64,000 bases of DNA. It comes from Patiria pectinifera (Eukaryota; Echinodermata; Asteroidea; Valvatida; Asterinidae). How positions within the stretch are numbered: the first letter of the stretch is position 1; the number at the start of each line of letters is the position of its first letter. A model generated the notes under the pieces. It was given only the letters and a program-made list of their open reading frames with translations. It searched no databases and was not told the origin of the DNA. This document shows positions 13,601-25,600 of the stretch, one piece after another. The DNA lies in the NCBI GenBank assembly GCA_029964075.1, contig CM057142.1, forward strand, positions 27,220,392 through 27,284,391, given 5' to 3'. Made by a program: the position numbers and the translations under genes.

Positions 13601-16600
13601 AGTGTGAAAGCAATTTCCCAAAATCTCTTGTGTTAGACCCGGGTCCAACATTTATTGGTAGGCATGGGTGGCTTGTGCGTAAAGCGCTCGCCTCTCACCA
13701 AGGTGACCACGGTTCGAATCCTGGCCGCGGATCGCATGTGAGTAGAGTTGTGCGTTGGTTCTCTCCTGTGCCACGAGGCTTTTTCTCCGGGCCCTCCGGT
13801 TTTCCTCCCTCCGTAAAAATCAAACACTTTCGATCTCAGGCTGTGCTCCGTGGTCATATATGGGTCGATGTGGCCGGCAGCCATAGGCGCATATACGTGC
13901 CAGCGGCCCTACCACGTTGTAGCCGCGTCCTTCGCAATTCAGCATACCAGCAGCGAGTAAGGATGATTAGCCTCCCAAATTAGTATTAGTAACATGGAGA
14001 TTGTAGACAGTGTGAAAGGCCCTGTACCCAATACTTCCAATTTTGTAAATTTGTGTCTCTCTTCCCTAGGGGTAGCACGCCCATTGACTACGACGCTTCC
14101 CTCCCGCATACGGGCAAGACACCGTTCAACCGTAGTTGCAGCAGCGGCAAAGGAGGACACAGCTACAGGGCACCTATAACCATCCAACGAGGTAATTCCA
14201 GGAGAAGAAAAAATTTCTAGCTTTGCAAACTTTTCTGGTGGAAATCCGCGGAGAACCTGTTACAAGAAGTATACATTGTGTTACATTTTGGCTGATACTA
14301 TCAGAGCTAATACCTCAGTTAACTGTATTGACACCCAGTCATGTGTTATGTTATACACTGTGTGAGCATTTTAACTCTACACCCAGGTTTTTTTTTTTAA
14401 CATGATCCTTCTGGCATCCTCTGAAATCAAAAGCTTTGTTAGAAACCAGAAGCATATTCTTTGTCCTTCAACTTAACGTGGCATCCAGGACCATGTGAAA
14501 TAAAAGTGGCAGGGCATGTCCTTCATCAGTCCTCAAAATCATCCTGGTGGATTTTTGAAGTATCAAGAGTGCGGGTTAAACGACTTTCCTTGGTTTTTTT
14601 TCAACCCAGATGGCAAGGCCGGCCAAGGTTCTCATACCAGATCCTTCACCACGCCTGGTACCCTGCCTTCATCATCTCACACGCGCACGCCCTCAGATCT
14701 GTCGCGCTCCAGCGAGGACCCGGACGCCGCCTCGAGCAACGCCGTCCGCAGCGCCATCGCCACGTTAGAGCGCCGCATCCACCACCAGCCCGAGTCCCGC
14801 GCTGGGGGCGGGCAGGGCCAGCATCGCTACCGCGCTACGGTCAACTACTGGAAGGAGGTCAACCAGGCCAATCGCACCGGCCTGCGAGGGGACGGGAGTC
14901 TGCTGTCCTCGTCAGGCCACGGCACCTTGGACAGCCGCAGCTCGCGGGATGGCAAGGAGACGGCCTTCTCGCGGATGGCCCACGACCGGCGCAGCGCGCG
15001 GGAGATGCGCACTACACCCCGCATGCACGACACGCCGGCCAGATTACGCAGCTCCCAGGAGGAGCTTGAACAGATCTCGGCACTGGCCGCGGTCCGGCAG
15101 GCTAACATAAGAAGCTCACAAGAGGAGCTACACAGGGTAGTGCCCGTCGGGTCACACTCGCGGCAGAACTCGACGGAAGATAAACTGGATCCTCATCCGC
15201 GAGGCAGAGGTACCCAAAATTTTATCAGAAACAGTCATTCGGGAAATCTCCTCTATTTGTAGAGATAGAGAGAGAGTGAGACATTGTTTATTTTAATGTT
15301 CCATATCTTCAAATATTGATTTTAATCAAAAATTTTCAAACTATTCAAAACTGTCAAAAACATGGCAAAACAGAGAACTTTTATTGGTAATTGTTTCAAT
15401 AAAACGCAATCTGAAAGCTGTTGTGTATTTTCTTATCAATGCAATTTAAAAAAAAATAGCAACATGCAGTGGAAAAGTATGTAGCTTGAAACTTCCTTTT
15501 TCGCTGACTGTCTAGTTTTGATGATTGTTTTCATCGCCACACTCCATTTTTCTCCCAACAGTGTTGTCGGATTCTTCCAATTCGCCGTGGCAGCGGCAAG
15601 CAAGACCTCCGCAATCAGCGACCTTCCCAGAAAGCAATCGGAACAGAACCAATCCTGCATTTGTAACTCCAAACAGTCACTACAGAGGGGTAAGTTCTTG
15701 AGTCAAGATTTAAAAAAAAAAAGGCCTGAGACACAGTTGCATCATACTTTATTTCCTATGGGAGTATTGTGGCTCTCGTCCCATGGCTCCTGGCTTCATA
15801 GGAAAACGCACATGAAAACAAATCTCTCTCCTGCCATAGCGAAAAGAATTCTAACACATTTTTGCATATTTTTACCTGACGGAGGAAGCTGAAATTTTGC
15901 TTACATATTCCTTGTGTCCAGAATTGTGCCTGCGCTGGGTTTAGAAAAGGCAAATATGTCTGCGGGCGGCGTGTTCACCGAAAATAAACCGCAATCTCAC
16001 GCTTTCGTTCAAAACATTTTCAGTACAAACTCCCAGTGTGAAGATTACGCGCGCGCGTGCATGCACACCTAGCACGCTGCAGCCACGGCAGCAAGCGGCA
16101 GCAAACGGCACGTGCGTGTACGTCTTCACGCAGGGGGTTCGTACTGAAAATGTTTTCAACGAAAGCATAGAACTTGCTGTTTATTTTCGGTAAACACGCC
16201 TCCTGCGGACATATTTGCCTTTTCTAAACCCAGCGCAGGCACAATTCTGGACACAAGGAATATGTAAACGAAATTTCAGCTTCCTCTGTCAGGTAAAAAT
16301 ATGAATAAAATGTGTTATAATCTTTTTCGCTATGGTGGTAGAATTTATACCCTGGACGTCAGTCATAATGCAATGAAGATGTCGTTCAAACTGGGCTACC
16401 CATAACCCTGTTCCAACTGTTTGTGAAGACCCTGCTGAATCCAACATGATCCAAACAGAAAACTAAAACATTGACCCTTTGTTTACTGCTCAGCGCAACA
16501 TAATCCAATTGAAAATTGCTGCTCTTGAGATTTTTCAGTAAAAATTGTGTTTTTCCCCCAAGGCCTCTGTCAAGCATTCGCGTAGTGGAGACACCCTCTC

Positions 16601-19600
16601 GTCAAACAATGTCGACGACAATTGGTACGACACCCACGATGACATGAACGGTTACCACGACAGCCGGCTGTCGCGGTCCCGCGACAACATCGCCGAGCCG
16701 AGCGGCTACAGCGTGCCCTCTGCAGCCTTACCCGGGGACTTCAAAGACCCGGTGGATGGCTACGGAAAGCCGGAGCGCTACAGTCCGACGGAGCACTTGT
16801 ATCCGGATAGGATGACATCGGATGCTGAGCTGCAGCTACAGAGGGGTGGGGTCGGGGGAGCGGGGCGCCCTGTCCCGATCTCGATGGTCCTTCCATCACC
16901 GAGCAGTTCAAACCTCAGCGATGTGTCGCTGCACTCCCACTCCACGCACTCCAGTGGCTCCAGTCAGCGGGGCGATTACCGGGGAGAGTTGGGTGTCCGA
17001 TCTTCCCACAGTGGTAGCCTGCCGCGCAGCACCATGACCGCCCTCAGCCCAGAGCTGGGTCGTAGGAGCACGGTGCATGGCATCCCTGGCCAGGGGAAGG
17101 CTGACTATGGGACTAGTGGGCACAGGAGAGCTGGCCCCTCCGCATCCTCTAGCAGTAGTATCAGCGAGTCCAGCAGTCCTAGGGTATCACGAAGGTACAA
17201 TGTATATCTGATTTCTTTTTATCTGGACAGTTTCATTAATAGCAAAACCAATCACACATGTATCTACAGGGTGTCCTGAAAATAATGGTGCATGTAAACC
17301 CCGCCATTTTCGCCAATTTACAACCAAAATTTACTGCAAATGTTTACACGATCTTCAAGGTTACAGATTAAGCTTGAGAGTACCGTTTATATTTTGCTTT
17401 TGTAAATCCAGAGATATGTTTGAATAACCGCAAAGCCAAAAAAAACACTATTCTGTGTCACTTTTAGGAAACGAGTGCTTCAAAGATCAGACAATGCCAG
17501 TATGGCTCTTTTGATAAGATTATCCCTATGGGTGTAAGACAAACATTCCATTCACACGACAATATAGGGTTTTGTTCTTATGGTGAAACGATTTAATAGT
17601 ACAGACAGGTTCACTTCTTTAAAACTTCAATGAAAGAGTTCAATTAAATATAAAAAATTATTGCACACTCTGCTTAAGAATGTTAAAATCACGAACAGTA
17701 AAGTGATTTGGGTTTAGACTAGGACTATACTGATTTAAACTGCTTCACAGAAAGTGGCACAAAATGGGTTTCTTGGCTTTGCCGTTATTCATACATATCT
17801 TTGGATTTACAAAAGCAATCTCAATGAAACAAACGGTATTCTCAAGCTAAATCTATTACCTTGAAGATGGTATAAACATCTGCGGAAAATTTTGGTTGTA
17901 AATTAGCAAAAATTGAGGGGTTTACATGCACCATTTTTTTCAGGGCGCCCTGTGGAGGTAGTTGTAGTGGCATGTGGAAAAGATCAACATTAATGTGATG
18001 TCCTTGCCCTGACAGTAAGATCATTATCCATTATCTAACGTTTTGTTCTTGAACTTTTTCACTGAAAGATTTTTAACCCTATTACCTCAATCAACACCTG
18101 TTACATTTTTTGTAACTATAACAAAACTGTTTTCTCCCGGTAATTTTTGCTATTCCAGGAGGACGACGGAGGTACGCAATTCCAACGACTCTTTGAACAC
18201 TCGTCTGCGGTCTGGCCTGTCGGGGACCAAGTCCCTCCCAGCCAGCAACGAGGTCCAGGAGAGCCTGCGCAAGCTCATCGCTCCGGAGTCCATCAACCTG
18301 GATGCAGGGTCGCCGTTGGTGACCGCATCGTCCGCCAAAGGAGCTCACCAGGTGAATAGGGCAGTAATACCGTGCTGTAATGAGTACCTGAATTTTGTGA
18401 TTCGAGTGGGGTCATTCTGAGCGGGCATGAGAATCTTCTTGTTTAAACAGGAGTTCCTGAGGTTTTTTTTTGCCCAAATTTCTTGTTATGTATTTTGAGC
18501 CTGTTTTGGGGCTTTTTGCTTGATTTCACATCTTTTTCCTTTTTTTTGCACAAGTTTCCTGTTTTTTCCATTGAAATTGATGCCTGTTATAAGGCAGTGA
18601 CTCGAGTTGTGGTAGGTTCGTTCTAAGGCAGTGGCTGCAGTGCAGTTCAGTATTTCCAAGGCAGTGCGCTTAGTCCAGTTGAGTCATTCGTAAGCAGTAG
18701 CCCAAGTTGAGTTGAGAAGTTCTTATGCAGTGACCCAAGTTAAGTTGAGTAGTTAAAGGCAGTGACCCAAGTTAAGTTGAGTAGCTCTAAGGCAGTGACC
18801 CGAGTTGAGTTGAGTAGTTCTAATGCAGTGACCCAAGTTGAGTTGAGTAGTTCTAATGCAGTGACCCAAGTTAAGTTGAGTAGTTTTAAGGCAGTGACCC
18901 GAGTTGAGTTGAGTAGTTCTAATGCAGTGACCCGAGTTGAGTTGAGTAGTTCTAATGCAGTGACCCAAGTTGAGTTGAGTAGTTCTAAGGCAGTGACCCA
19001 AGTTGAGTTGAGTAGTTCTAATGCAGTGACCCAAGTTAAGTTGAGTAGTTCTAAGGCAGTGACCCAAGTTGAGTTGAGTAGTTCCTAAGGCAACGATTCA
19101 AGTCAAAGCATGCTTGGGTCAATTTGTGTCACTGATATTTAGTGCCATTATATTTAGTCCAACAAACTCAGTCTAGGATAAATTTCAGAATGTTAAACAA
19201 AAAATATGGCTCAGCCATGATAATAGTTTCTGCAATGAAAGTACAACATAGAAACCCATGGTATTGGTTTAAGTTGCAACTACATTGTACCATACAAGCA
19301 CAAGCCAAGGTGTAGATTGTTAGTAGTCACTGCAATTATTTTCCACCATTTTAAGGACTCTTAAAAAAATCTCTTTGAAATCTGAAATTTGTGAAAGGAA
19401 GGGGTATTTTTAGGGATGCCTTTAGACAAATCACCGCTATACTATAAAGAAGAAAGGGTGTAAGTGTGTGTGTGTGATCTGATACACCGTGCCCTCTGGA
19501 GACATGCACACAATAGGGAACAAAAGATTGTATACGTCTCCACAGGGCAATTTCTATAGATGAATACGTCTCCACAAGGTTATCACGAAATAGATATATG

Positions 19601-22600
19601 GACTTTACTCAAAAACTAGGAATTTCCAAGGTATGTTGATCTGTCGCAAATGGAAGAGTCTTAGAAAAGTGATATTTAGTCCGAATTTCAGCCAAGGAAA
19701 TTAATTCTGGTTAAAATAAGAGCATTTTAAAACTACACTTTTCAAACACGAAAAATTCACTACACGAGAACAAAGAAATGTCTCCACAAGGATACAAATT
19801 CCAGTATGTGTGTGTGTGTGTGTGGTAGGTGTGTGGTAGTCACCAGTTGTTCATAAATTGATCAACTGCAAAGCGGGGACAGCTGCCTCTCGACAGCAAA
19901 GCAGTCGATAGGCAACGAAGCCGCCTTCCGCCCGCATAGCAGGCGAGGCAAAGCCTCGTACAATTAAATACCAAAAGCCCTACATGGCTCTGCCATTTCT
20001 TCTTCAAAATGTAGTCTAAACGATATCGCAGCTGGCGCTATCGCACGTTTCTATGATGCGATCCGTCTCATGCATCCGACGCGTCGTGCGATCCTACAAA
20101 CACGCCGAGCACGAAGTGGTCAGAGGTATTTATAGCACAACCGGTGACTGTTTTATGTAGTCCGACGTACAGTAGCTGTCGCCTGATATTCAACAAAGAG
20201 TCGCAAAATCTCGGCCCAAATTTGTAGAAATTTTCAAAATCATTATGGCAAAAATAGGCGGATGCAATTTTGATTTGAAGGGAAAACTCACTGGACTTGG
20301 CTATTACATTGAAATTTCAACTGCAATAATTCAGTGTATTCACATAATTATTCATTATTCAATGAATTTTCTATTTACAACTATTAACCTTGTATTATAA
20401 TCTCGTTTTGTTTTTGTATGGGGTTAAAATCTGGCTTAAGGGACCTTCGTATTTCATTTTGATTGATAGACACGCTGCAATTTGCGACGTTTGCGAAGTT
20501 TTTAAGCCGTTGTTAAGTAACTTTACGATCGTTCATCGCGTGGAAACTTTCGTGAAATGGATGATACGACTTGTCGAGTCGCGGCATGACGTGGAGCTTG
20601 TTGCGCGTCGCAGCAGTGCCGTGAGTCGGTGCAGGGCCTTCAGCTGCCCCAAACCCTCTGCCGATTATTTCGTGGATTTTTTCATTTTCCTCCCAATCTC
20701 ACCCCTGTTACAGCTGCCATCATCATCATCATCATCACCATCATCATCTTCTTTTGGCACTCTCACTCCTTGCCTCGCTCCTGTTCCTCCTCCTCGCTCC
20801 TCGGCCTCCTTTCGCCTCCTTTCTCCGCTGCCTCCTAAGCCCATCTTCTCCCACACTCTCCCCCTCATCTTTGGCTCGCTGGCTCCCATCCGAGGCGGCC
20901 ACTCCATGACTCAGTTTCGGAACTCCTTTGTGGGTTTTCCTGTCGTATGGGTAAATAGACCAAGAGAAAGAAGGGGGCAAAAATGGTTTGTGGTGATGGT
21001 GGCTGCTTGCTTGTTGGCTGGTGGGTTGTTTTTTGGGGGGGGGGCTGAGCTGTTAGGCTGACTCCTGGATTAGTTAGTTAGTCGGTTGGATTGTTGAATA
21101 ACCTTTTGTCGAGGAATTGGCTTTTCTGGCGCCTTTGCATGCTGATTTATTCATTATTTTGGTGTTGGTATGGACTTTGGCTGACTCCTTTAGTGGGTTG
21201 TTTTGTTGAATAACCTTTTTTTGTCAAGGAAATGGCTTTCTTGGCTCCCTTGCATGCTGATTTATACATTATTTTGGTATTTGTACGGACTTTGGATAAT
21301 AATTAGGAGCACTTTGCCTCAAAATTCAAGAGGTAATGGTTTAAGGCCTAAGTATTAGAGTAACATGTTTAAGGTTTGACATGTACCTTCCTAAAACCTG
21401 CAAAATCCTCCAAAACATCCTAGTGGGTTTTCGGATACTGCCAAGAATGGAAAGTTTGGGATTTTTTTTGGGAGGACAGGACAGTAAGCCTAGCGATACT
21501 GCAGGATTTTGATGGATTCAGGATACCTCCTTATTGAGCAGTTGGGGGGACTTTGATGGATTCAGGATCTCAACAGTTTAACTCCTTGGCTATATGTTTG
21601 GTGTGTCCGAGGCATACTGGTATGTACTGCACTGGTGGATTCTGATAGACTCACTGGTGGATTCTGATGGACTCAGGATACCAACATTTTTTGGCATGAC
21701 AAAATTGGTGGATTTTGGCGGATTCAGGATACTTTCTAGTAAAAGTGCTTAAGGGGTTGTTAGGATTAAAAGAGTTATTAAATACGAATCCCATTTGGTG
21801 TTTTATGGAACCTTTGTAAATTTGATGGAAACATAAATTAGTTCTTTCTTTTTTATCGGCAATTTAACAGCAACTAATCATTTGACAAATCTCTGCTTGC
21901 TGGGAATGGCTTACTTTTTGGATGGCAACATGCATGAAGAAAAAGAGAGAGCATCAAGTTGGAAGCGATATGGAAAATATTAAAGAATGCTTTGGTGACA
22001 AGTTAGAAGTCAAGCAAAAGCTAATCATGACGAAGCCGAAATCACCATTTTATTATTTTTTTTTAATATAGTGTCATAGAAAACTGAAAACATTGTACAA
22101 AGCTATGTGTGCTTGGCAATTTCCTCTTCTGTTTCAACGCCAAAGTTGCATGCTGGAAGCCTGGAAAAGCCATTGAAAACTCGTGAGCTGGGAGAGCATT
22201 GACCAAAAAATATCTGCTTCATTTGAAGCATTTCTTTGTTTGTTTTATTTATTTATTTATTTAGTATTCTGATAATGAAACCAAGGATTACCCAAAAGCG
22301 CCCTAGGCACTGTAAGCTTGCAAGCCTGAAGAAACCTGTAGAGAGAAGACAATGAGAAGAAGTGACAGTTTTAGAGGTGGGAGGAAAAGCCCAGAAGAAT
22401 ATTCTGGGGAAAACCCATGGAATCAGGTAGGGACTGAAAACCCAATCCACATGTTGGCCCGGGTGGGATTCGAACCCGGGTCACAGCGGTGGAAGGCGAG
22501 AAAAGTTCTGCTACGCCAACCTGACTCCCTGTTCTTCTTCAGTGTATAGGATATATTGAATAGTCATTCAACATCTTAAAATCAAAACAATTTCGAAAAA

Positions 22601-25600
22601 AATATCAAATTTTTCAACTGAATGTTCCCTTACTGTGCAGGCATTTTGTATGAAACGCAATGACTTCCAATACATTGAAGTGACTAACCTGGCAGTTCAG
22701 TCAAAAAACAATCCTTTACATTGTTGCCATCTTGGAGTTGTGAACTGTTGTTCCTCAAGATCGTAATCATTAGTTTCTTGTTAAAATATTAAATTGTTCA
22801 TACCATGGTCACACTTTGTTTTAGGCCGCCCTACCCCGTGAGCATGCTCAGTCCAGCAGGCTGGACCCCCTGCATCGTACCTACTCGGACGAGAGCATCG
22901 CGGCAGGAGGCGGACCGTACAACCGCCCAGGCCATCACGACGGTTACAACGTCGAGCTCGCCACTGACGTACTGTTCACAAGTGCCAAGATGCCTCAACT
23001 AGAGGGTGCCCCAGTGCCTGATAATCAGCAATACAAAGGTAAATTTCAAGGAATTTTGAGTTTTGCTCCTCACCGACACAATTTTCAAATTTCATTTATC
23101 CGCATTCATTTGAGCAGGGTTGTGATTTGTCAGGATATTTCCGGATTCCACGATTTGTTAAATTAAAAAGATCCCTTTTGAAATATGGAATTTCAAGAAA
23201 TTTTGAGTTTTGTCCCTCACCGACACAATATTCAAATTTCATTTATCAGCATTCAGTTTAGCAGGGTTGAGATTTGTCAGGATTTTTCCGGATTTCACGA
23301 TTTGTTAAATTAAAAAAAGATCCCTTTTGAAATATGGAATTTCAAGAAATTTTGAGTTTTGTCCCTCACCGACACAATTTTCAAATTTTATTTATCAGCA
23401 TTCAGTTTAGCAGGGTTGAGATTTGTCGGGATTTTCCCCCAGATTTCAGGATTTGTTAACCCAAAAAATCCCTTTGGAAATATGGAATTCTTGAGATTTT
23501 TCCATAATGGTGTCATTAACTTTAAAGGTTAATGTAGAACAACAGAGAAGGCTATTTTTAGGGTGTACTTTAATAGGCAAATGCAAATATGTATCGTAGA
23601 CCATATAGATGTTTAAAAAAAAATCCCTTTTGAAATATGGAATTCTTGAGATTTTACCATGAAGGTGTCATTAACTATAAAGGTTAATGTAGAACAACAG
23701 AGAAGGCTATTTTTAGGGTGTACTTCAGCAAATGCAAATATCGTAGACCATATAGATGTTGCTTTGGGGCCCCGGCAGCCCCCAAACCCTGTGCCGATTA
23801 TTTCGTGGATTTTGTTCATTTTCCCCCAATCTCATTTCAGTTTTAGCAGAGGTGCAATTTTTTTTTTATAATTCCAATATTTAATGTTTTCTAAGTGAAA
23901 ACCAGGTTATCAGCCAACAGTGTAATAATGTTGTGCATCGGGTCAGATTATAGACATAAACCGAATCCGAACCGAAACTGATCTGAACTCCCCAAATCCG
24001 ACCCGACCCGACAATACCAGTCACAGTGACTCTGCAATGATATTGCACCAACTGAATTTTTGAACTGTTTTGGGGTTTTTTTTCTTCGGGTGATTCACGA
24101 GATGGCTTAACCAACCCGGCCCGGGTCAGGTCGGTTTCGGTTTCAGGTCGGGTTTGCACAACATTGCAGTTTGATTGGTTCCAATTTTCAGTTATGCATA
24201 GCACAATAGTCTTGCTACAATTTAGTTTTTGTGCAGCAGCAAGATAAAAATTGGGAGCAGTATTGGATTGTACCGTAAAGGTGGTTTTACCTGTAAAAGT
24301 TTATATAGAACAAAACGAACGGGTATTGTAAGGGGTACATTTAGGCAAATTACAAACATATACCATAGACCCATTGCTCAAATCCTCTGCCAATTATTCT
24401 GTGATGAGATTTGAAGGTTTACATGGTGGAAAGATACTAGGACAAGATAAGTTTGCGGTAGCACCATGTGAATAAATCTCTTTTGTGAGTATGTGTGGTT
24501 CTGAAAAGAACCGGAGGGACTCAACGTTTCGAACAGTATGCTCTGCCCGTCGTCAGGGGAATGAGGGATTCCAACGATGATGCGATGTTATAGGGATGGG
24601 CGCGGTGAGGCGTGAGAAGGATGCAAACTGGTGAAGCTCAAAACCGGTGAAGCTGAGAAGGATGCAAGATTCGTTGGAATCCCTCATTCTTCTGACGACG
24701 GGCAGAGCATACTGGTCGAAACGTTGAGTCCCTCCGGTTCTTTTCGGAACCACACACACTCACAAAAGAGATTATTCTGTGAGTTTTTCAATTTCCCCCA
24801 AATTTCACCCCTGGCTTTTATTCTTGGAATTTTTGTTGTTGTATACCCATTCCTTCCCAGATATTACATGTAATATAATTTAATATAATTTTCCTTTAAA
24901 ATTTTCGTTGAAATTTTTTTAACGTCTGCATGCCTTTCCTTGTCTCTCGTTAAGTTGTACGATTTGCTGCTCACCAACCGATAAGGACTACTAACCAACA
25001 CAGGAAAAGTAGGTTTTTATTAAAACAAATGTGTGTGTTTGCCTTGCAGAATAAGAATGTTTTTGTGTGTTCACTCAAACTGTTAACCAAAAAAACACTG
25101 CCTTGCGTGACGTGTGCTAAGAAAAATGCATGCAAACTGTGGTGACCCTTTTTTTTTTTTTTTGAAGCAAATTTTGCAAGCTTGTTTGCACTTGAATATA
25201 AGAGGCACTTAGAAGGTATGTTGCTAATTAGCAGATGCCATAAACCCACATATGCCATGTAGCCAGGGTCATGCCAAAAGTCATGATGCTACTGTAGCAA
25301 CATAAGCAATGTCTTGATGCTACTGTAGCAACATACATGTAAGCAATGTAATGATGCTACTGTAGCAACATTAGCAATGTCATGATGCTACTGTAGCAAC
25401 ATAAGCAATGTCATGATGCTACTGTAGCAACATTAGCAATGTCATGATGCTACTGTAGCAGCATTAGCAATGCTGCAAACCTGGGAAATTTAGCAAATGG
25501 GGATCACTCAGAGAGAATACTTGTACATACATGAAGTTGTGCTACATGTTTGGTCAACGCACTATTAAATTAATGACCTCTAACAAAAACACTGCATCTT

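Noticed and set aside
14461-15069. 202-codon frame overlapping exon J
   Set aside because: It is an out-of-frame shadow of the real exon J reading frame.
18753-19088. Repeat proteins of about 105 residues on both strands
   Set aside because: Both frames come from a 33-bp minisatellite whose period is a multiple of three.
22805-23002. Frame reading [12 protein letters not shown] in exon N region
   Set aside because: The other frame joins exons M and O in phase and contains the SIPA1L motifs RTYSDES and DVLFTS.
24540-24725. Possible hammerhead ribozyme (CTGACGA ... CGAAAC) in the foldback arms
   Set aside because: The two core boxes are present at a plausible distance, but the sequence between them does not form a proper stem II starting next to the core, in either arm.
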